A stretch of 64,000 nt of DNA from Holothuria scabra (taxonomy: Eukaryota; Echinodermata; Holothuroidea; Aspidochirotida; Holothuriidae). The first letter of the stretch is position 1; each line of letters starts with the position of its first letter. The position numbers were made by a program, and so were the translations under genes. Positions 35,623 through 52,305 of this stretch are shown in pieces. Under the pieces are notes generated by a model. That model made no database searches. It had not been told where the DNA came from and saw only the letters and a list, made by a program, of their open reading frames with translations. The stretch lies in the NCBI GenBank assembly GCA_037179385.1, contig CM074179.1, positions 2,666,001 through 2,730,000 of the forward strand, given 5' to 3'.

Positions 35623-36832
35623 TCCCAGGTGCCAGTAAATTAGCTATGCTACCCCATATCTATTAATTTATGGAGATACAATACAACCTTATCGTGCAAG
35701 ATCTCAAATTTTTTCATATGTGCTGGTCATTTTTTAACTCTTAATAAGCTTTAATGAAATTTCATTTTATCTATCAGAAGCAAATCCCTGGTAAGGACTA
35801 ACAGAGCAGTAATGTGGGTGTCCAACATTCAACCAAATTTATTTGGTGACCTATTACAACGTTTGAAGAGCGATCCGTTAAAGATGAACAAGTTATAACC
35901 CTGCGGTCAGAGTTAATAAAGAAATGCCGTCCTCGATGTAGTTCCCATTTCATTAGCCGCCGTTCCTTTGTTCCTTCCCACAGTTTCCAGTACATTGCGT
36001 CCTCAAATTCTACCCCTAAATATTACCTTGTACCCTAGTTTCAACACTATAACCCTAACTTCTTACCTCAATCCCAGTAAGAGAGATTGGTTCCTTTCTC
36101 AATTAAGATATTGAGAGGACCTTTATTGTAACGACTGGTCAATGATACAATGCCGGTCAATAATGGATCCTTCTATTAACATATTATGATCAAAAATGAA
36201 TATTGTAGCAAGGTATTTTATGTTGCAGTATTTCTGGGTAAAGTCACATAATATAAAGGAAAGTATCGTTTTGTTTCCTGGTATCACACCTGCATTTTCT
36301 AAGAAACGGTTTTTCCATCATTTTATACCCGGAATTTCGAAGTTTCGGACTTCCTTAATGTAAGCTTCTAGAGCTTAAACATTATTTTGAATTTTGTTAC
36401 ATTTAAAAATATGAATGTACAATTGAGTGAGTTCAGAAAAAACATAGAACATTTGACGCTTTGTTATTTAATGACTTTATTTAAAGATGAGGGATAAACT
36501 TTAAAGAAAATCCCTAGAATAACATTGTCCAATTTGATTTGCCATGAATCCATTTCACCACATTTGGAGTCTATCCCGTTCAAATAAGATTTGATATTAT
36601 AAAATGCTGTGGCATTTAATAACAATAACAACCATTTTCCTTTATGCTAAACACAAAGGTTGCCTGCAGAAACATCATAACATGACATAAAAATCACGGT
36701 TTGGTAAAAAGGAAAAATGTAAGTAATTAGCATATTATTATCTGTAATGAGCATTTCCAAACTTTGTATACTGCAAGGTAATCATTCATTGATTCAATTG
36801 GCTACATTCTTCCAACAATGTTTAAAAATGCA
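35623..36832. other. No gene recognised
   Basis: AT-rich; no coding or repeat signal identified. Confidence 0.5.
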
Positions 36833-36998
36833 GAGCTCTAGTGTAGAATGGACCCCATACAGGACATGAAAATGGTCTGATGGCCGTGAGGTTGGTCAAG
36901 TACGTGTAATCAATCATTGGACAAAGCTTCTTTGGGAAGCAGTTTAAAGTTTGGTTTCGCCGAAACGCTCTTTGGCGGAGAGTTGTGATATCTTTAGA
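36833..36998 (+). mobile_element. U2-headed SINE-like repeat, headless copy
   Basis: Starts in the body (TCTAGTGTAGAATGGACCCC) and continues GGCCGTGAGGTTGGTCAAGT, then GGAAGCAGTTTAAAGTTTGG and TTTCGCCGAAACGC. The head is absent, so it is a 5'-truncated copy, the usual form for reverse-transcribed repeats. Confidence 0.75.
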
Positions 36999-38490
<1,492 letters not shown>

Positions 38491-38491
38491 A

Positions 38492-38813
38492 TATATAAAT
38501 AAGTGAACCAGTGCGGTAATGAATAGTCGCATGAAGACCTTAGGCCATTTTTCCTCAAACATAGGCATTGCCTTACACTGAAAGAGGATTAATTTTTTTT
38601 GAAATGGAAAACTTAGCCTCAAGCAGGATTCGAACCAGCATCCGCCTTGTAAGCGGGAGGTCGCTGGTTCGAATCCTGCTTGAGGCTAAGTTTTCCATTT
38701 CAAAAAAAATTGATCCTCTTTCAGTATAAGGCAATGCCTATGTTTGAGGAAAAATGGCCTAAGGTCTTCGTGCGACTATTCATTACCGCACTGGTTCACT
38801 TATTCATATAAGG
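38492..38813. repeat. 150-bp-arm foldback carrying half tRNAs
   Basis: 38,492-38,639 and 38,663-38,813 are near-perfect inverted copies around a 23-bp centre. Each arm contains a perfect B box (GGTTCGAATCC) in outward-mirrored orientation. The centre plus right arm reads as the 3' half of a tRNA: CCGC-CTTGTAA-GCGG anticodon arm (TGT, Thr-type), then GCTGG/CCTGC T-arm. A cruciform of this size would be very stable. Confidence 0.85.
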
Positions 38814-38828
38814 TCGCTACGTCACTCG

Positions 38829-41039
<2,211 letters not shown>

Positions 41040-43650
41040 TGACGAAATTCGACGTCGTTGCGGGGCCATCGACTACTAAACGGGTCAATTTATGCCCAAA
41101 ACGGCCCGAACCTCAAAAAATTGCAACAAAAGGTTATCCACTGTTTTTTTTTAGTTCTTTGGGGTGTACTTTGTAATAGGAAAAAACCTATTAAAATTTG
41201 ACCTCGGAAAAGGTGTTAAACTGGTCAAATCCAAAATGACCTCCATAGACTATGTGGAGAGGGGGAAGGTGCCGTCACCCGAAAGCAAAATTTATGAGAC
41301 CTAGTAGATTTGGTCAATTTTGGGTCGCTGATTCTGCAAATTGAGAGTATATTGGCCATATCCCGGCTTTTCTGCGCCATTTTGACGTTTCAAGTTCGAA
41401 GGGCCCCCTCTATTTGTCAAAATCTTGTTTTCTCCATATATTTACGCAAAATCTCACATCAGGCGTTGACTGATGTGAGATTTGGCCCTTTAACGCTATA
41501 AAGGGTTGTCTTCTGAAAAATAATGGGAAATATTAATGTTCATATTAATATGAAAATAAGATAGGGTCAAAAAACAAATTATAGTGTAAAAGAAGAATAA
41601 GCAGAAGATTTGAGTCAGGGGAAATTACATCAAACTAAACCTGCCTAACTTATACCAGATCCTCGATGAAAAAATATTGACATTGGTGACTTTCATTTTT
41701 GTCTTCATGTGACTTAGTTGCCATAGCAACACAAAATTGTTTTTCTTTACTAAGCCCCATTCGGTTGTCCTGAATGACAGGGGTATTATTATTATCTTAA
41801 AATCTCAGATCTCTCTATTAATCAGGAACTTTTTGAGAGGTACTATTTTTAACTGCGGCCTATATTTTAAAGTATCAGACTTTAACAGTAATATGAATAT
41901 TAATATTTCCCAGTGCTTTTCAGTAGACAGCCCGCCGTCTCTATAGGGTCTCATATTTAGGCAGTGCCATGGTCTGTTGGCTTTGTGTAGAATTTGGTGT
42001 TCAACAGTCCTTGGGTTTCAAAGCTCTTGAAATTGAATATCAATATAGTGAGGTCTAAATATGTGGCCAATTTGTAGGACGCCTCCATGTAAATTAAATT
42101 GAGGCATGAATTTTATAAATTTTTATTTACAAGACTAGTGCAGAGAGTTCCGAGATAATAAAAAAACGAAAGAATGTCCTCTCAATAGCGAAACCAACAA
42201 ATGTTTCTAGGATCAGTCAGTACTTTGTTTTTCAAGTTAGTACTTGAAAATGTCTCATAATTCAGGCGAGGCTTGCCTCCCCACATGGCGCACCCAATTT
42301 TGTAGATGAAATTTGCCGTTATAAACCAAATTTTTGTTAAGATAAGTATAAAGAGGTTGCCGAGGGACTCATTTAGTGGAGGTTATTTGGTATTTCGTAG
42401 AGGCATTGCCTCCGATGTTTTATACCGGCTTCCCTGCACCTCGGAGGTTGGCCGATGCCAACTAACATATTGTGACAATCATCTCCCCTTGGGCTATAAG
42501 GAACCTTGTAACAGTAATGAAGTATAAGTTTATCTAATTTAACAGTGGCAGCTTAGTAAGTTTGAAGATGTCAGTTAAGCCTTTCAGGTGTTGACATGAT
42601 GTCACCTAGTAGGTACTTCTGTATTAGTCTTGGTGATCAAATATTGTCCAATATACTGTATCTGAAGGGTGTTATTTACTAGTGAAGGTACGCAATGGCC
42701 AATGAGCCTATTTATCATTTTCTGTGGCCTGAAAATAACAAATCAAAGTTGGTTTAGCAAGATTTTGCATAAAGAGGCTGTATCAGAGCATCTGGTTCTG
42801 GCTAATTGCATCTAATTTGTTGATGTCTTTTAACTGACACTGTTTATAGTAACGAACGCAGTAATCGATGCCGATGAGGAGGGCAGCTTCTTCTTGAAAC
42901 TCACTCGAGCAAATTGATCATCTGAGACCTAATTTGACACTGTTCAGTGCGGAGTTTAACCAGCACACTTAAGCTATAAAGATACTACACTTTATTTTTT
43001 TCAAAATGGCGGACAGCTGCTATGTTGAATTCAGGAGTTAAATGATCGATACCAAAGCTACATCAGGTTTACTCCAGTGAATTTGCCATATTAGATTTTT
43101 TCAAAATCGACACTTTATTCATCACTCCAACTCATCAAGTGACAGGTACATAACATTTTATCATTTTCAAAATGGCCGACAGCCGCGGCTATCTGGGATC
43201 TCGGTGTTGGAATGATACCAAAGGTACATCAACTTAGTTTCCTCCAGTGCATTTATCATGTTATATATGGTTGGAATCGGCATTTTCTCATCACTCCAGT
43301 TTATCTGGTGGCAGTTATAGGCCTATAACATTTTATCATTTTTAAAATGGCGGTCATAAGGTACATCAGGTTTACTCCAGTGCATTTATCATGTTAGAAA
43401 TAGTTGGAATCAACAGTTTCGGCATCACTCTAACTCATCTGGCGACAGTAATTTAACATTTTCTCACTTTCAAAATGGCGACCGACGGCCAGTTTGAATT
43501 TTCTATTAAAACCACCTTTTTCCGTGCTCCGAATTTAATAGATTTTTTCCTCTTATTCACCACATCCAATAGTATAGAAAACCGTTGAAAGACCTTTTGT
43601 TGCAATTTTTGGGGGGTTCAACTCTAAATGGACCCGTCTATACTGTGGTT
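41040..43650. mobile_element. Long-terminal-inverted-repeat element (~2.6 kb)
   Basis: About 200 bp at the left (41,040-41,250) is inverted at the right (43,440-43,650). Paired landmarks are AAATTGCAACAAAAGGT / ACCTTTTGTTGCAATTTTT, and GGAAAAAACCTATTAAAATT / inverted ATTTAATAGATTTTTTCC, with the CGGAAAAGGTG block between. The interior has no recognisable transposase. The right third contains degenerate tandem units (see 42,970-43,490). Confidence 0.5.
42970..43490 (+). repeat. Degenerate ~135-170-bp tandem repeats
   Basis: Three to four units sharing CATCACTCCAACTCATC-like, AACATTTTATCATTTTCAAA, AAAATGGCSG and GGTTTACTCCAGTGCATTTA blocks, at about 43,117, 43,288 and 43,422. Each carries an AAAATGGC core resembling a YY1-type site. 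Confidence 0.6.
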
Positions 43651-44297
43651 CCGCGTAGAGTGCATTCTGCTGTTCGTTTCGATACTTTACTTTTGTAGTT
43701 TTTGAAGCAAAACAATATAATACAACTTTTGGGACGTGAGACATGTTGGAATGTGATGTCGAGGTTACCGTTCATCTGATGTGCCGATTGTTACGGAATA
43801 CTATGACGAGTTTGAGTTTCACCGTGAATATGACAATTGCTTTGACAATTGACAGCCATTTGAATCGATGAAAAAATTGAAAATCTCCATGACCAGAGCT
43901 CGATATATTTTTAGTTCCGAGTTGTTGGACTTATGATTAAAATAAATATTAGAACCATTTCCTTTAACTGGAAAATTGCACCATGTCAGGAACTTATGTA
44001 CTGGCAGTATAGTAATGCTTCCGAAAATGTAAACGGAGTAACATATTCGATTATCACAGTGCAGAAGTTGGGTTCTAAATAGCGCAGTCACATCACACGT
44101 AAACAATTATGAGATTCGTAAATGGAGTTGCTCTGTCTGTTCACTTATTCCACATGCTGACATATAGGGACCGACCGGCAGGGGCGACTCGCGTGCATGG
44201 TATGGTACAGGCTATGTTGCATCTCTCGTATTTCGCCAGGCGACACTTCAAGTTTTGCATTTTCGGGCACGATCGGGAGGAAAAAATCGCCAATATC
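43651..44297. other. No gene recognised
   Basis: Nothing convincing on either strand. Confidence 0.45.
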
Positions 44298-44465
44298 GGC
44301 AAGTCAAATATGCTCAAGTCAAGTCACGAGTCAATCATTTTCGAAATTTGACAAGTCAAGTCAAGTCACAAGTCAATAAACCTTCAAGTCAAAGTCGAGT
44401 CACAAGTCAACAGAAAGGCGACTCGAGTCGACTCGAGCCGCAAGTCATTGACTCGAGTCAACAAC
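44298..44465 (+). repeat. AAGTC/GACTC-rich degenerate minisatellite
   Basis: Repeated AAGTCAAGTCAC and GACTCGAGTC units. The second half contains several overlapping perfect GACTCGAGTC palindromes. Confidence 0.7.
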
Positions 44466-44578
44466 TTTGGCAGTTTCTTAGTTTAAGTGTCATGTAAAAA
44501 ATCGTACAACTTATGGTTCAAGACATGAAAAAGGCCTCTGATTTGGCTCCAGTCGTTCAGTTCGTTGGAAAGGGAGGA

Positions 44579-44881
44579 TTAATACCGGTTTAACGAATTT
44601 GCAAAGTGGTTTTGGCGAACACGCATGTCTTTCAGGGTGGCACGCATCATATTACGAGAACAGTTATTGAGGTTACGGCGAATAATAGCCTCAAAGCTTT
44701 TATTCTGCGAAACACTGGCATGGAACTTGAGTTGAAAACCATTTGGGATAAAGTTTTTACGCAAATATGTGATGAAAAAGTGTATATGGCTAGAAAAACG
44801 AGTTTTTGCAAAAGTGGCCATAGCTAAGGACATAATAAGCGGTCGGATCCTGGGTGAATAATTACTTGACTCACACATCAA
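44579..44881 (-). pseudogene. Penelope-like element fragment, N-terminal region
   Basis: A minus-strand frame with HIHFFITYLRKNFIPNGFQL and a following basic helical stretch, the pattern of the Penelope ORF N-terminus upstream of the RT. It lies head-to-head with the plus-strand RT that begins at 44,950. Across the junction (44,877-44,949) ATCAAATCTCG...GAGACAAATT is present in inverted form on both sides. Confidence 0.5.
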
Positions 44882-44949
44882 ATCTCGACGGAGACAAATT
44901 CCTTAAATTGGAAAGAAATTTGTCTCCAGTCTCCCTCGAGATTTGATGT

Positions 44950-45810
44950 ATAGTCCCGCCGCCTACTAATGACCACTCTTTTGAGGCCTATTTGAATTCT
45001 GTTTCCCACGAAGTCCTGAATGCCCCCGTTAAGACTTTTCGTCATAATTTAACTCGTTCTGAAAATCAGTCGTTAGTTAACTTACAAAATCGTCGTGATA
45101 TCATTATTAAAGAAGCGGATGAGGGGTATGCCATAGTCGTAATGGATCGATATCTGTATTTCAGTGAATGTGAGCGTCAGCTTCATGATCGGATAGTGTA
45201 GTCTCCCTTGGTTGAAAATCCAATACCTGTGATAGAATCTAATCTCGCTACACTTTTGGACTCAATTTTTAAAGAAAGGGTAATCACTGAGGACATGTAT
45301 CATTTTGTCTCTCCCACGGACTCAAAGCCAGCTCGTTTTTATCTGCTCCCTAAGATCCATAAGCCTGGAGTACCTGGTCGTCCGGTCGTGTCATGTTGTG
45401 GTACAGCAACCGAAGGAGGTTCGGAACTGGTTGATAATTTTCTTAACCCGCTTTTGCCAGTTGTCCCTACTTATGTCAAGGATACTTATGATTTTTTGGA
45501 CAAACTTCGTGCTTATGGTCCACTTGGCCGTAATACCCTGCTGGTGATTATTGATGTGGTGGCAATGTACCCTTCGATCCCCCATGTTCAGGGTCTTGAT
45601 GCGCTTAGAAAATTTCTCTCTGAGTATTGTTGGCTGACTCACAAAATAAATGGTTTTGGCTCTGTGGCCCATTTGGTGTTGGAGAATAATGTTCTAGAAT
45701 TTAATGAAAGACTTTTTAGACAAATGTACGGTACAGCCATAGGCACGATGTTTGCACCCTCTTATGGGAATATTTTCATGCACGTTTTTGAACAGAATGT
45801 TTTGACATAT
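44950..45810 (+). pseudogene. Penelope-like reverse transcriptase, truncated
   Basis: Codes for PPTNDHSFEAYL, then LTRSENQSLVNLQNRRDIII, KEADEGYAIVV, an in-frame TAG at 45,199-45,201, [34 protein letters not shown] (motif A) and [19 protein letters not shown] (motif B). It stops dead in the (TA) tract at 45,808, losing the YxDD motif and nuclease. A different family from the 31.5-kb copy. Confidence 0.85.
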
Positions 45811-46554
<744 letters not shown>

Positions 46555-46728
46555 AAGCGGGAGTAAATGACAAGGTAGCACAGTTGTACAAAAGAAGGAA
46601 ACAGAATTACTGAATTACTTGAAGAAACTGTATCCTGATAAATAAGAAAAATCTCTATTAAGACCTTGCCTGTGGCTATTAAGACGTGAAATTAGTTTGA
46701 GTTCGTGGCGCTTACGGTCTTCACTGCA

Positions 46729-47157
46729 TCAGAACCTACCGAGGGCAATGGTAAACCTCAAGTCGTCACCTGAGTGCCCGCTACTCTGGAAATGTTCCGC
46801 AACTGGGAATCCGTTGGGATTTGCGTTACGAATGCTTTGTTTATGATTATTGAATCTCAATCTAAATTTCGTACTGGTTTCTCCAACGTAGCACACAGTC
46901 GGGCATCTGCTGCATGAGATAATATACACTACGTTGGAGGAATCGCAATTGTAAGGACCAGGGTGGACAGTTATACCATGAAAAGTAAGGGAGGCACCAG
47001 TCAACATGTGTTGACAAACCTGACAACGCGGCTTCTTACATAGAGTATTACCCTGTTGGGTGTTAGTAGATCTTAATCTAGAACGTACAAGTAACGATCT
47101 GAGGTTGGGGGGTTGTTTGGTAGCAATAATAGGGGGTTGTGCGAAAAGTTCTTCAAT
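46729..47157 (-). pseudogene. Penelope-like GIY-YIG endonuclease region
   Basis: Read leftward: PPNLRSLLVRSRLRST, zinc-finger-like CKKPRCQVCQHM, then VVYIISCSRCPTVCYVGETS with GIY-YIG-type residues, FRLRFNNHKQSIRN and NGFPVAEHFQSSGH. It is the C-terminal part only; the RT upstream is missing because the sequence joins the inverted right arm at about 47,151. Confidence 0.88.
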
Positions 47158-47772
47158 TTTTTTTACTATTTAATATAGCATCTCACATTCTGTAAAGTTA
47201 CGCCAATTATTTTTTTAAACTCGGATGCTTTGTTATTTAATATTACTTGTAATGTACAATTAAGTGCTTTATTTTTTAAGTAGATATGAACAGTTTTTAT
47301 TTGTCAGTAAGACAGTTTTATTATTTGAAAATATCTCACGCACTCGCATCTTGTCGCTTTGATAAACTGTTTAGTTACCATGGAGTTTTGAATATGTACA
47401 TACGCTTCCATTCAAACAACGAAATGAGGTACGCACACTACAATTTTAGATTGTCTCGTCACTTTACATTATTTTGGCTAATCAAGCTTGCCATGGTTAT
47501 GATGTTCGCGCTTTGTATTAATTACTATATGAGAACGTGCGTTCTTTGTAACTACGTACTTTTCGATCATCATCATTATGACGTCACTTTACAACTTTTC
47601 AAACTTATTTTAATATTACGCGGTACTGTACGCATTCAACTCTATCTTGTCTGTATGTAACGGTTGATTTCCATAACACAGTTGACAAAGCCGCCAGGAG
47701 GCGGCGAAAATTTCTGTTTCAATAAATCATTCGTTGGATCTATATGCACACTCTGTTTTCCATTTTTCCTTA
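47151..47772 (+). repeat. Large inverted repeat, right arm (Penelope 3' UTR)
   Basis: Plus-oriented copy of the 3' UTR seen in the left arm, joined 5' to 5' to the minus-strand fragment. It contains GACAAAGCCGCCAGGAGGCG near its end, then 25-30 bp of other sequence and a (TA) tract. Confidence 0.9.
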
Positions 47773-47795
47773 TTTATTACGTCCAACACACGGAA

Positions 47796-47799
<4 letters not shown>

Positions 47800-47882
<83 letters not shown>
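47800..47882. repeat. (TA)n tract
   Basis: About 80 bp of TA beyond the right arm's 3' end; it is interrupted by the element at 47,886-49,214 and resumes briefly afterwards. Confidence 0.92.
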
Positions 47883-47885
<3 letters not shown>

Positions 47886-49214
47886 CCTTACTCCAAGTGC
47901 AGATATGGATTTATATCTGGATATAGGCCTATCTGGTTAAATACAGCCTTTACATGGCCATATCAAGCCAGATACAACTTGACTAAAGAAAAGCCCAGAT
48001 ATCCAAAAAAAAGTTTGATATGGCCATATCAAGCCAGATATAACTTGATAAATGCCTTCCCAGATATGCAAATAAAGTTTTATATGGCCTTATCAAGCCA
48101 GATATATCTTGATGAAATGCCTCCCCAGATATGTAAATAAAGTTTAATATGGCCATATCAAGCTAGATATAAATTGATTCAATCCCTGTCCAGATATGCA
48201 AATAAAGTTTTATATGGCCATATCAAGCCAGATATAAATTGGTGAATTACCTTCCCAGATATACAAATAAAGTTTGATATGGCCATATCAAGCCAGATAT
48301 AACTGAATAAAGTACCATGACAGAATTACATGTAAACTTTTACATAGCCATATTAATATTTTTCGGTTTAATTTTTAAACCTCTCCTACATGAAGACCTT
48401 CTCTGGAAGCTGAACAAGTATCAGCAAACCAAAATCAGAACATTAAACCACATTCAGCCATATTATACTAACAAATGAAAATGACTCTCCAATGTTTGCG
48501 TGGTCAGGATTTATGGCCTTGACTTTCTTTTTATTGTGATTAAGAAAGTAATATGTGAAAGATCATGAAACCTTCAACAAAATTCATGTTGGGATATTGC
48601 CCCATATGATAATTTAAACCAACAAAGGAGTGTAAACATTTAAAAGGAGGAATTTCAAAGCAGTTTTTTCTTCACTTTTAAGTAATTTAACAACTTCAAA
48701 TACTTAAGTCAATGTTATACAATAGGCATTTAACTTTGTGATAGATGTTCAGATAGCCCTAACATTTTACTGGCCCAGAAGGCTTTTGATACGCTTTACA
48801 CATAGGTAGTGCACTAATAAATTTTGGTCCAGTCATATATGGTCCATATATGGGACATATATGCACCATAAATGTCTCCTTAATATGATATCAATGCAGT
48901 AAATCTTTATAAAAACCATATTTGGTACTGTTTTATATTGGATAAGTAAGGAATAGCTTTATATAAACCATACATGGTATTGCATAATATGGTTCATATC
49001 TGTTCCAGATAAAGACCTGATCCAGATAAAATTTTATCTGGCCAATATATGGATTATATCTGGTTCTGGCACAGATCAAGATTATATCTGCCCAATTTTT
49101 ATCTGGCCCAGATATTAATCTCATATCTGCAGCATATATGGGCCAGATATGAAATCCATATCTGGCCCATATATGGAATTTCATATCTGGCCCGTATCTG
49201 GATTCGGAGTAAGG
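47886..49214. mobile_element. Element with ATATCTGG/CCAGATAT half-site arrays
   Basis: The termini CCTTACTCC (left) and GGAGTAAGG (right) are inverted, and further in CAGATATGG pairs with CCGTATCTGG. Inserted in (TA) DNA. Both ends are saturated with ATATCTGG and its complement CCAGATAT; the left side is organised into 65-bp tandem units. The middle (48,310-48,830) is unique and non-coding. Such subterminal arrays usually bind a transposase. No family recognised. Confidence 0.6.
47955..48310 (+). repeat. 65-bp tandem repeats, ~6 units
   Basis: TGGCCATATCAAGCCAGATA recurs at 47,955, 48,021, 48,085, 48,150, 48,215 and 48,280 (spacing 64-66). Each unit also has CCAGATATGCAAATAAAGTT. Confidence 0.9.
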
Positions 49215-49791
49215 ATATATATATAATAACGTCGTTGCAGTGTATTGTTTGGTGTGTAGAATTGAACTTCATTCGTGGTGATGAAAAATGTTATTTATGT
49301 ATAGGCCCATATGAGTTGTATGCAATGTTTTAAAGTCCAACCCTATATCTTCCACATACCCATCTACACCGAACTCAAGACAGGCGCAGATCCGGAGGAG
49401 GGGGCTTTTACGGTCTCAGCCCTCCCCCTTTTCGTCACATCAACAATAACAAATACACTAAATAAGCATAATGCGTATCTTCGAGAATATTCAAAGGGGC
49501 TATTTCGGGCTCATCCTTCCCCACACAAAACCAATCTAAATACACGAACCTCGTATAATATTAAGTTCTTAAGTCCCTTATACTCCTTCCCTGACCGACA
49601 AAGACTTACGAGAACGAGACAGGGACAGGGAGCAGGGTGTTCAATTACGGCGAGAAATAATTTGCCATTTATCACACAAGAGATGTTCGGGGGAAATAAT
49701 TAACAGACATAAGTTCGAGTAGGGAGTTGCTAGGAACTCTAGCACCTCCCTGGTTCGAGCAGTCACAGAAGATTTCATCAATTAAGGGGAT
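49215..49791. other. No gene recognised
   Basis: A 130-codon frame (49,311-49,703) lacks recognisable features and has repeat-like C-rich segments. Confidence 0.4.
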
Positions 49792-50555
49792 CTTTAATTT
49801 AGCCATGAGTCACAATAGAGAAACATTAGAATTCGTTTTCTTAAAAACAATCATTTAATAGTGGTAGTAATTTTCTGATCATTTAGCATGTTCCCGTTTT
49901 TTTCCTTTTTGCAAACAAAATGTAAAATTCATAGACTCAACTTTTAGATACTCTTTACTAGCATGAAAATGCAATTTTGGCCATCTGAGGTCGAGATTCT
50001 AATCACTTTGCAGTTCGCGAACTAATTTTGAAGTGAGCAATTTATAAAGCGGAGATAGCGACTGCTTAGATTTTTCATCTGAGCCTGGAAAATGCCATTT
50101 CTGGCCATGTGAGGGTCAAATTTTTCAAAATTCTCTCTACGCTTCGTGCCAACCAATGAAGACCTTAGCTGAGACGCTCCGCTTGGATAACTTTTATGGT
50201 AGAATAAAGTTTTGTGGTCAATAAAAAACCACAAACTAAAATTCTCCAATTCTTTTATACCGATCGATGTTCTTTTATTTTGATTCCTGAAAGTAAGCAA
50301 AATTATTGAAAAGTTTACTTCAATAGGTAGCGTAAACTGGTAAATGGAATAAGACTGCATGTAAAGACACAGAAATGTCAGTTTTATCCTCATGAGCCAC
50401 CGTCAAAGTCGAAAATATTGCATCATTTTGCATTTAGGCTCCTCGAAAACGCCAAAAATTTCTAAAGCAGCATTTCTTAAACCCCTTTCCTAGGGCGGCA
50501 ATCACTGAACACATTACATACTCCTCTGCAGAGAAATCCTGCGTACGCCAGTGGT
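49792..50555 (+). repeat. Repeat C, copy 1
   Basis: Collinear with 53,117-53,704: shared CACARTAGAGAAACATTAG, GGTAGTGGTA/GTGGTAGTAA, TTTTTCAAAATTYTCT, AAAGACACAG...TCAGTTTTATC, and a terminal CCTGCKTACGCCA. Non-coding. Confidence 0.65.
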
Positions 50556-51296
50556 ACGTTCCTCATTACCCGCTATCTCTAAGTTCAGCCCCCTTTTTGG
50601 AAATGTCTAGATCCGCGCTTGCAAGATAAGTTGCAACGTCCTCTTTTCTCACGTTCGCATGTACACACGAACGTACTTACCAACCCATCATTTTCCCCAC
50701 CTTGCCAGCTTTCCAGCCTACCTGCCTACCTACCATCCTCCTACATGTGTGCCTACCTTAAAAACACGCACACATACATACACACTTGTATAAAGGACCA
50801 TACGGGATTCACGTTATAACAGTCTTCACATTATCGGTGTTTTTTACATTATCGTTTATTATGGTTTTAAATAATTGGCTCAAAGACTTTTTTAAATTAT
50901 CACTCGTTTTTATTATCGGTTAAGTTTTATATTGTGGGTATGAACAAGGCTTAGTCAGATTTCTCTCTTTAACGTAGGGCTATCAGTTGTTAAAATGGGT
51001 CTCAGGACTGCACAAATATCCCATGTTGGTCACGTCGGTTGCCCGGCAAGGGCCCTAATTAATTCTAGTGCAAAAATATTGGACTCATGTGGGCCAAGAT
51101 ATGGGACCCCTATAGTAAGGAAATTTTACGTGGGTAATGGGGAACTTAAACTTACGAGGAAAACACTCAGATTAATGTTTTTTTAAAGAATTTTTTTATT
51201 GAAAAAGCTTTCCAATACGTCTTTTAGGAAAGCGGTTTCGCAGTGAATGTACTCTTTTTTGTGGTACTACACATATCTTTTTCATTGATTCCACAG

Positions 51297-51464
51297 AGAA
51301 GGTTAACTTCGGTTGTCCAAGAGGATGGTACGCCAACAGCGAATTTTGTTACACGTTTGACTTGATGATGAGGTTCACAGAACAACAAGCACAGGAATAC
51401 TGTGAAAACGTCGGAGCCAAACTGTTGTACCTGACTTCTCCGGAGGAATACATTTTTGCCCGAG
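51297..51464 (+). CDS. C-type lectin domain exon 1 of 3
   Basis: An acceptor TTTTCATTGATTCCACAG ends at 51,296. The exon (168 bp, phase 1 in, phase 1 out) encodes the first half of a long-form CTLD: FGCPRGWYANSEFCYTF (cysteines 1 and 2), FTEQQAQEYCENVGAKLLYL (helix 1 and cysteine 3) and SPEEYIF. The donor is CGAG/GTAACA. C-type lectins bind sugars or other ligands, usually as secreted or membrane proteins in immunity. A signal-peptide exon must lie upstream (a phase-1 intron here is usual after a signal peptide) but I could not identify it. Confidence 0.85.
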
Positions 51465-52305
51465 GTAACAATGATGAGATAAATACAATGCCTAATTCTC
51501 TCATATACATTTGTAATTCTCCTTACCTACTCACTTTAGCTCACTTGTCTAAAATTCATCATCATCCAGACAAATTCTCAGATTGCTTCCGAGTGAGAAT
51601 ACAAGACTCAATGCGTAACCACTGGCGTACGCATTGGGCCATGCATGGCTCCCTTCTCAGAGAAACCAAATTTTTTAGACCCCATAAGTATGCCCTTTAG
51701 TAAAACAAATATAACTTCAAAAGGTAGCGTATGTAGCACCAGATCGCATGTAAGGAAACGCAATTTCTCAAAAATTTTCAAAGGGGGGCTGCCCGTGCCT
51801 AAGTATAGACCCGTTCCTCGGTTGGCATATAAACGGACGAGATGGTTGCAGGTGCGGAGGTCAGGTGCGGTGAGCATTAGTTAATCGAAGCCTACAGCTT
51901 CGATGATTGGATTTGCTCAGTTTGTCAAGTGAACTCGTGCCTTCTTTCTTGGCTCGGGGTATTAATATCTTCAGTGTGATGCTATTCTATTTACGCCCAA
52001 ACAATACTAACGTTATACAGCATTTCATCTGCCATGCAGTTATTTTGACTTTTTCATTAAGGGGAAATTTCGACTATTTCCCTGGTTTCACCAACTTGAC
52101 GGTGTTCCAATAGAATAATCAGCCTATTTGAGGCATGTATATAGGAAGTCTTCTTTTCGAAGGACGATGAGTTGTTACGCAGTTCTATTGACTTTCTTTA
52201 TATACTTGATTTGATCACTCATAAAAAAGTCCCAGACTTGAACGCCAATACGCAGACTAACGCTAGTACTTACTCCACGACCACACATCGAAAACCCCCG
52301 CTTGT

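Noticed and set aside
47955..48310. CRISPR-like phased repeats
   Set aside because: The 65-bp units are contiguous and diverged throughout, without unique spacers, in eukaryotic DNA inside a TIR element.
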